A DNA stretch of 16,641 bases from Pseudomonadota bacterium. Lineage in GTDB: Bacteria; Pseudomonadota; Alphaproteobacteria; Micropepsales; Micropepsaceae. Each line of letters begins with the position of its first letter. Within the stretch, counting starts at the first letter, position 1. The translations under genes and the position numbers were made by a program. Below are positions 13,941-16,641 of this stretch, one piece after another. Location: positions 1 through 16,641 of the forward strand of contig JAKAVI010000343.1 of assembly GCA_021817355.1 (NCBI GenBank), in the 5' to 3' direction. The notes beneath the pieces were generated by a model, which searched no databases, was not told where the DNA came from, and saw only the letters and a program-made list of their open reading frames with translations.

Positions 13941-15565
13941 GCGAAACGAGCCAAACTGACACCTATGATTTCATCGTTGTGGGCGCCGGCTCCGCCGGCG
14001 CGGCTCTTGCGGCACGTCTTAGCGAAATCGCCAGGTTCACCGTACTCTTGCTTGAGGCAGGGCCGCGGGACACCAGCTTCTGGACGCGTATTCCCATGGG
14101 CACCGTGAAGGTTCTGCAGCAGGGAAAATATGTGCGAAATTTCTTTACACAACCTGATCCGGCGATGAACAACCGGCGCATCTACTGGCCGCGGGGCTGG
14201 GTGGTCGGCGGTTCGTCGACGGTAAATGGCATGCTCTGGGTGCACGGTACGCCCCGCGAATATGATTTCTGGGCGAAGGACGGCTGTCCGGGGTGGAGCT
14301 ATGCCGATCTCGCACCGTGGTTTCGCAAGATTGAAAGCTACGCCAAGGGCGATCCCGCCCTGCGTGGCCATGACGGACCCGTCAGTGTCTGGGAGTTTGA
14401 ACCGATTGATACCATGCCTGATGCGTTTCTCGACTCGGTTGAGCAGGCCGGGATTACGCCCCGCGTGGCGGATTACAATGCGCGCGGCTTTGGTGGAAGC
14501 TTCACGCAGTATAATTTGCGCAAAGGCGTGCGGTGTAACACGCGCATGGCTTATCTTGATCCCGCTGAAGGGCGAGCGAATCTTGTGCTCAAGACCGGTG
14601 CACTGGTCCAGCGAGTTCTTCTTAAGGGCGACCGGGCTATAGGCGTGCACGCCACGGTAGATGGCGTGGAAGGACATTTTTACGCACGCCAGGAAGTCAT
14701 ACTGTCAGGTGGCTCGTTTAATTCACCTCAACTTCTCGAACTTTCAGGAATTGGTCGGCGCGATGTCCTGGACAGGGTCGGCATCCCGGTCGTACACGAG
14801 CTTTCCATGGTCGGCGAAAACCTTAGCGAACACGTCTATAGCCCGATCATATATCGCGCCAGACAGCATAGCTGGAACAGGCGGCTGCGGAGGCCCTTGG
14901 GGCAGGCGCGGGAAGGACTACGCTGGCTGTTGCGGCACGATGGACCCGCAGCCTGCCTTGGCATTACGGCGCAGGCTTTTGCACCTCGTCAGTCCGGCGG
15001 TGAACATGCCGAACTCAAGATCCAGTTGCAGCAAGTCAGTAGTGTCGGCAATCGTGACGGAGGCAAGAACACCATCGACGATTTTGAGGGCGTTACGGTT
15101 GCATCCTTTCAGATCCGACCCCGATCGCGCGGCACCTCCCACATCAAAGACAAGGATCCGATGGGTCGGCCGCAAATGTTCTCGCGCCACTTTACCCATC
15201 CTGACGACATCGAGACCTGCTTGGAGGCCCTCAAGATGACGCGTCGTATTGCGCAAACGGGCCCGTTCGCCAAGATGCTGGAGGACGAAGAACGGCCGGG
15301 ACTCAGAGCTGCCAGTGACGAAGCGCTGGTGGAATATTTACGTGCCACCGGCGCGACCGCATTCCATCCGGTGGGGACATGCCGTATCGGCAACGATGCG
15401 GCGCAATCGGTGGTTGACCCTCGGCTTTGCGTGCACGGCGTGAAAGGTCTTCGAGTGGCGGACGCGTCGGTAATGCCCAGTATCGCCTCAACCAATACCA
15501 ATGCGACCGCCATGGTGATCGGTGAGAGAGCGGCACGCTTTATTCTGGAAGACGCGGCTTTGTGA
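13937..15565 (+). CDS. GMC-family FAD-dependent alcohol oxidoreductase
   Basis: A 542-residue flavoprotein of the glucose-methanol-choline family. The dinucleotide fold is at the N-terminus ([10 protein letters not shown], Gly16/18/21) with E40 in LLLEAG for the ribose. GMC signature 1 is [25 protein letters not shown] at 84-104, and signature 2 is [15 protein letters not shown] at 259-273. The active-site base region is [10 protein letters not shown] (H477), with N520 in the [15 protein letters not shown] segment, so it is a His/Asn type. Members oxidise primary or secondary alcohols to aldehydes or ketones; bacterial ones usually pass electrons to a quinone or cytochrome. No signal peptide, so cytoplasmic. 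Last gene of the ThDP operon, overlapping the beta subunit by 4 nt. It is placed to oxidise the alcohol released by a sulfatase before C-C cleavage; that order is inferred. Confidence 0.94.
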   Translation: MSETSQTDTYDFIVVGAGSAGAALAARLSEIARFTVLLLEAGPRDTSFWTRIPMGTVKVLQQGKYVRNFFTQPDPAMNNRRIYWPRGWVVGGSSTVNGMLWVHGTPREYDFWAKDGCPGWSYADLAPWFRKIESYAKGDPALRGHDGPVSVWEFEPIDTMPDAFLDSVEQAGITPRVADYNARGFGGSFTQYNLRKGVRCNTRMAYLDPAEGRANLVLKTGALVQRVLLKGDRAIGVHATVDGVEGHFYARQEVILSGGSFNSPQLLELSGIGRRDVLDRVGIPVVHELSMVGENLSEHVYSPIIYRARQHSWNRRLRRPLGQAREGLRWLLRHDGPAACLGITAQAFAPRQSGGEHAELKIQLQQVSSVGNRDGGKNTIDDFEGVTVASFQIRPRSRGTSHIKDKDPMGRPQMFSRHFTHPDDIETCLEALKMTRRIAQTGPFAKMLEDEERPGLRAASDEALVEYLRATGATAFHPVGTCRIGNDAAQSVVDPRLCVHGVKGLRVADASVMPSIASTNTNATAMVIGERAARFILEDAAL

Positions 15566-15671
15566 CGGAACTCTGCATATTCGGGCGGAAACACTGCTTA
15601 GGATGCTCTTCGGGAGCCGCACATATCTCTGTGCCGGTTCGCAGCAATGCCGTTGATCGCATGGCGAAGTG

Positions 15672-15695
15672 CCAACCTGGGCAATTTTAGGTTGG
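15672..15695 (+). repeat. Inverted repeat 107 bp after the GMC stop
   Basis: CCAACCT (15672-15678) and AGGTTGG (15689-15695) form a perfect 7-bp stem around a 10-nt loop. It could slow or end transcription of the ThDP/GMC operon. No T-run follows (GGGATAGCC), so an intrinsic terminator is not supported. Confidence 0.3.
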
Positions 15696-15881
15696 GGGAT
15701 AGCCAAGTGTCACTGCCCGAACCACACGATCGGTTGCGGCACGAGCTATATCGCATTGGTAGCAGATTAACCGTCAGGAGCAAGTAGTTGATCTCGCCCT
15801 TGCCTGGGCATCTGGTTCATGGAAACATGAGAATGGCACTCCGCCACCGATGGTTACAGCCTCATATTTGATAAGTCCGGA

Positions 15882-15890
15882 TGGTATAAT
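15882..15890 (+). promoter_or_regulatory. Extended -10 promoter element
   Basis: TGGTATAAT is a perfect extended -10 (TGN plus TATAAT). No -35 lies at 16-18 bp (TCATAT at 15862). TTGATA at 15868 is only 11 bp away, too close to pair. Transcription would start near 15897, giving a leader of about 340 nt to the anSME gene that includes the folded repeat. Confidence 0.35.
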
Positions 15891-15951
15891 CTCGATGGAC
15901 GCCGCAGCTCTTGGTGAGTGAACGGTGTTGTGGTGAGATGGAGTTGAGGGT

Positions 15952-16037
15952 TGAATTTTCGCGCCCGGGACATGGAACAAGCAGTTCCCTTACCCCAAGA
16001 TGTCCGGGGAGGGGGATTTCGCCCGCAGAAAAATTCA
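15952..16037 (+). repeat. Nested inverted repeat / possible structured leader or small RNA
   Basis: Three nested pairings: TGAATTTT (15952-15959) with AAAATTCA (16030-16037); CCCGGGACAT (15964-15973) with ATGTCCGGGG (16000-16009), 9 of 10 paired; and GGAAC (15974-15978) with GTTCC (15984-15988) around a 5-nt loop. Together they make a long rod with an 11-nt one-sided bulge and an asymmetric internal loop. It ends 199 nt before the anSME start. A leader structure, a small RNA or a small mobile repeat would all fit; no known RNA family was recognised. Confidence 0.4.
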
Positions 16038-16236
16038 GTTTCGGTTCGAGGACATGACTGGGCGGAGTTATGTCACGCGCCAGTGAAATTTGAAACCAAG
16101 CCGGACGCGAGCTAAGTCGCTGGCGAAGAGCGTGCCCATGTACCACCAGTATGAAGCTTACGGCGGGCATCTCTGTCCCGCTGGGCAACTGAAAAATGGG
16201 CATACAAATGCAGATGAGCTGTAACGAGGTAGAGCC

Positions 16237-16641
16237 GTGAAAGATGCCGAACGTCCCTATCACTTGTTGGTAAAGCCCGCAGGTGCGGCCTGCAACCTCG
16301 GCTGCCAGTACTGCTTCTTTCTCTCCAAGGAGAAACTCTATCCAAAACGCGAAAGTCCGTTGATGAGCGAGGAGGTATTGGACTCATATATCCAGCAATT
16401 AATCAATTCGGCGGTGGGCCAGCAGGTTGAAATTGCCTGGCAAGGCGGCGAGCCGACATTGAGGGGGCTGGATTTTTTCAAGCTCTCCGCGGTGTTGGCC
16501 GAGCGCTACCGTAAGCCGCATCAGCATATCCTTCATACGTTACAGACCAATGGTACGCTTATAGATGATGAGTGGGCGAGTTTCCTTAAAAAGAACAATT
16601 ATCTCGTTGGTCTTAGCATTGATGGGCCGCGGGCGATGCAT
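16237..16641 (+). CDS. Anaerobic sulfatase-maturing enzyme (radical SAM), 5' part only
   Basis: A reading frame of 135 codons runs to the window edge. It encodes the N-terminal radical-SAM core of an anSME, which converts the Cys or Ser of the sulfatase C/S-x-P-x-R motif to formylglycine in the cytoplasm without oxygen. Seen here: the SAM cluster motif C19-x3-C23-x2-C26 (CNLGCQYC), the VKPAGAAC lead-in, QGGEP at 69-73, LQTNGT at about 102-107 and LVGLSIDGP at about 123-131, all hallmarks of this subfamily. The SPASM-type auxiliary-cluster half lies beyond the edge. The GTG start is supported by GAGGT at 16226-16230 and by an in-frame TAA at 16222-16224; no ATG lies between that stop and the Cys motif in this frame. 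Its partners are the three Cys-type sulfatases upstream. Confidence 0.93.
   Translation, partial: MKDAERPYHLLVKPAGAACNLGCQYCFFLSKEKLYPKRESPLMSEEVLDSYIQQLINSAVGQQVEIAWQGGEPTLRGLDFFKLSAVLAERYRKPHQHILHTLQTNGTLIDDEWASFLKKNNYLVGLSIDGPRAMH

Larger units (their letters stand above)
15566..16236. other. 671-bp gap without a convincing gene
   Basis: Six-frame reading gives only short frames with no family resemblance. No tRNA, rRNA or insertion-sequence end was recognised. The gap holds a short inverted repeat (15672-15695), an extended -10 element (15882-15890), a nested folded repeat (15952-16037) and the anSME ribosome binding site GAGGT (16226-16230). No match of 8 of 10 or better to the TGTCA-N6-TGACA motif was found here, unlike the other larger gaps. 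It could be a decayed gene, a long leader or an RNA gene. Confidence 0.5.

Noticed and set aside
16070..16085. TGTCA with a downstream AGTGA before the maturase gene
   Set aside because: Only 7 of 10 core positions fit at the 5-6-5 spacing, which is expected by chance in a gap of this length.
15598..16387. Several minus-strand frames in the right-hand gap and across the anSME start
   Set aside because: Low-complexity, mutually overlapping, without domains or ribosome binding sites. Those past 16237 are shadows of the anSME frame.
1..16641. CRISPR array, tRNA/rRNA genes, complete insertion sequence, phage genes
   Set aside because: Looked for by eye on both strands. No regularly spaced repeats, cloverleaf, transposase or phage-like protein was found.

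Overview
The window looks like part of a Gram-negative alphaproteobacterial chromosome, most likely a sphingomonad. It carries a TonB-dependent receptor with a signal peptide, plug motif and C-terminal Phe, a spinster-like MFS carrier, and large AtsA-type arylsulfatases, a mix typical of sphingomonad catabolic loci. The taxonomic guess comes from gene content and protein style, not from a marker gene.

Layout. (1) 1-385, minus strand: the 5' part of an unrecognised gene that runs off the left edge. (2) 386-678: a divergent control region with palindromes. (3) 679-2958: arylsulfatase 1. (4) 2966-3673, minus strand: a Crp/Fnr-family regulator, convergent with sulfatase 1 and divergent from the next gene. 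(5) 3923-6235 and 6272-8572: arylsulfatases 2 and 3 as a two-gene operon. (6) 8822-11203 and 11238-12638: a TonB-dependent receptor and an MFS transporter, 34 bp apart. (7) 12766-13314, 13329-13940 and 13937-15565: the two halves of a split thiamine-diphosphate (ThDP) enzyme and a GMC FAD oxidoreductase, tightly coupled. (8) 15566-16236: a 671-bp gap without a convincing gene, holding a promoter-like -10 and a folded repeat. (9) 16237 to the right edge: the 5' part of a radical-SAM anaerobic sulfatase-maturing enzyme (anSME), starting at GTG.

How it may work together (inference). A sulfate ester crosses the outer membrane through the receptor and the inner membrane through the MFS carrier. 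It is desulfated in the cytoplasm by three Cys-type sulfatases, none of which has a visible signal peptide. Their Cys (C85, C88, C88) is converted to formylglycine by the anSME. The freed alcohol is oxidised by the GMC enzyme, and a C-C bond is cleaved or decarboxylated by the split ThDP enzyme. The substrate cannot be named from sequence.

The strongest unexplained signal is a repeated 6-6-6 palindrome, consensus CTGTCA-N6-TGACAG. It occurs at 402-417, 505-520, 3846-3861, 8619-8634 and 12649-12664 (core coordinates). The sites lie upstream of the partial gene, sulfatase 1, sulfatase 2/regulator, the receptor and the ThDP/GMC operon. Its geometry is that of a Crp-family site with an altered base. 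The encoded Crp-family protein has correspondingly altered recognition-helix residues, so these five sites are a candidate local regulon.
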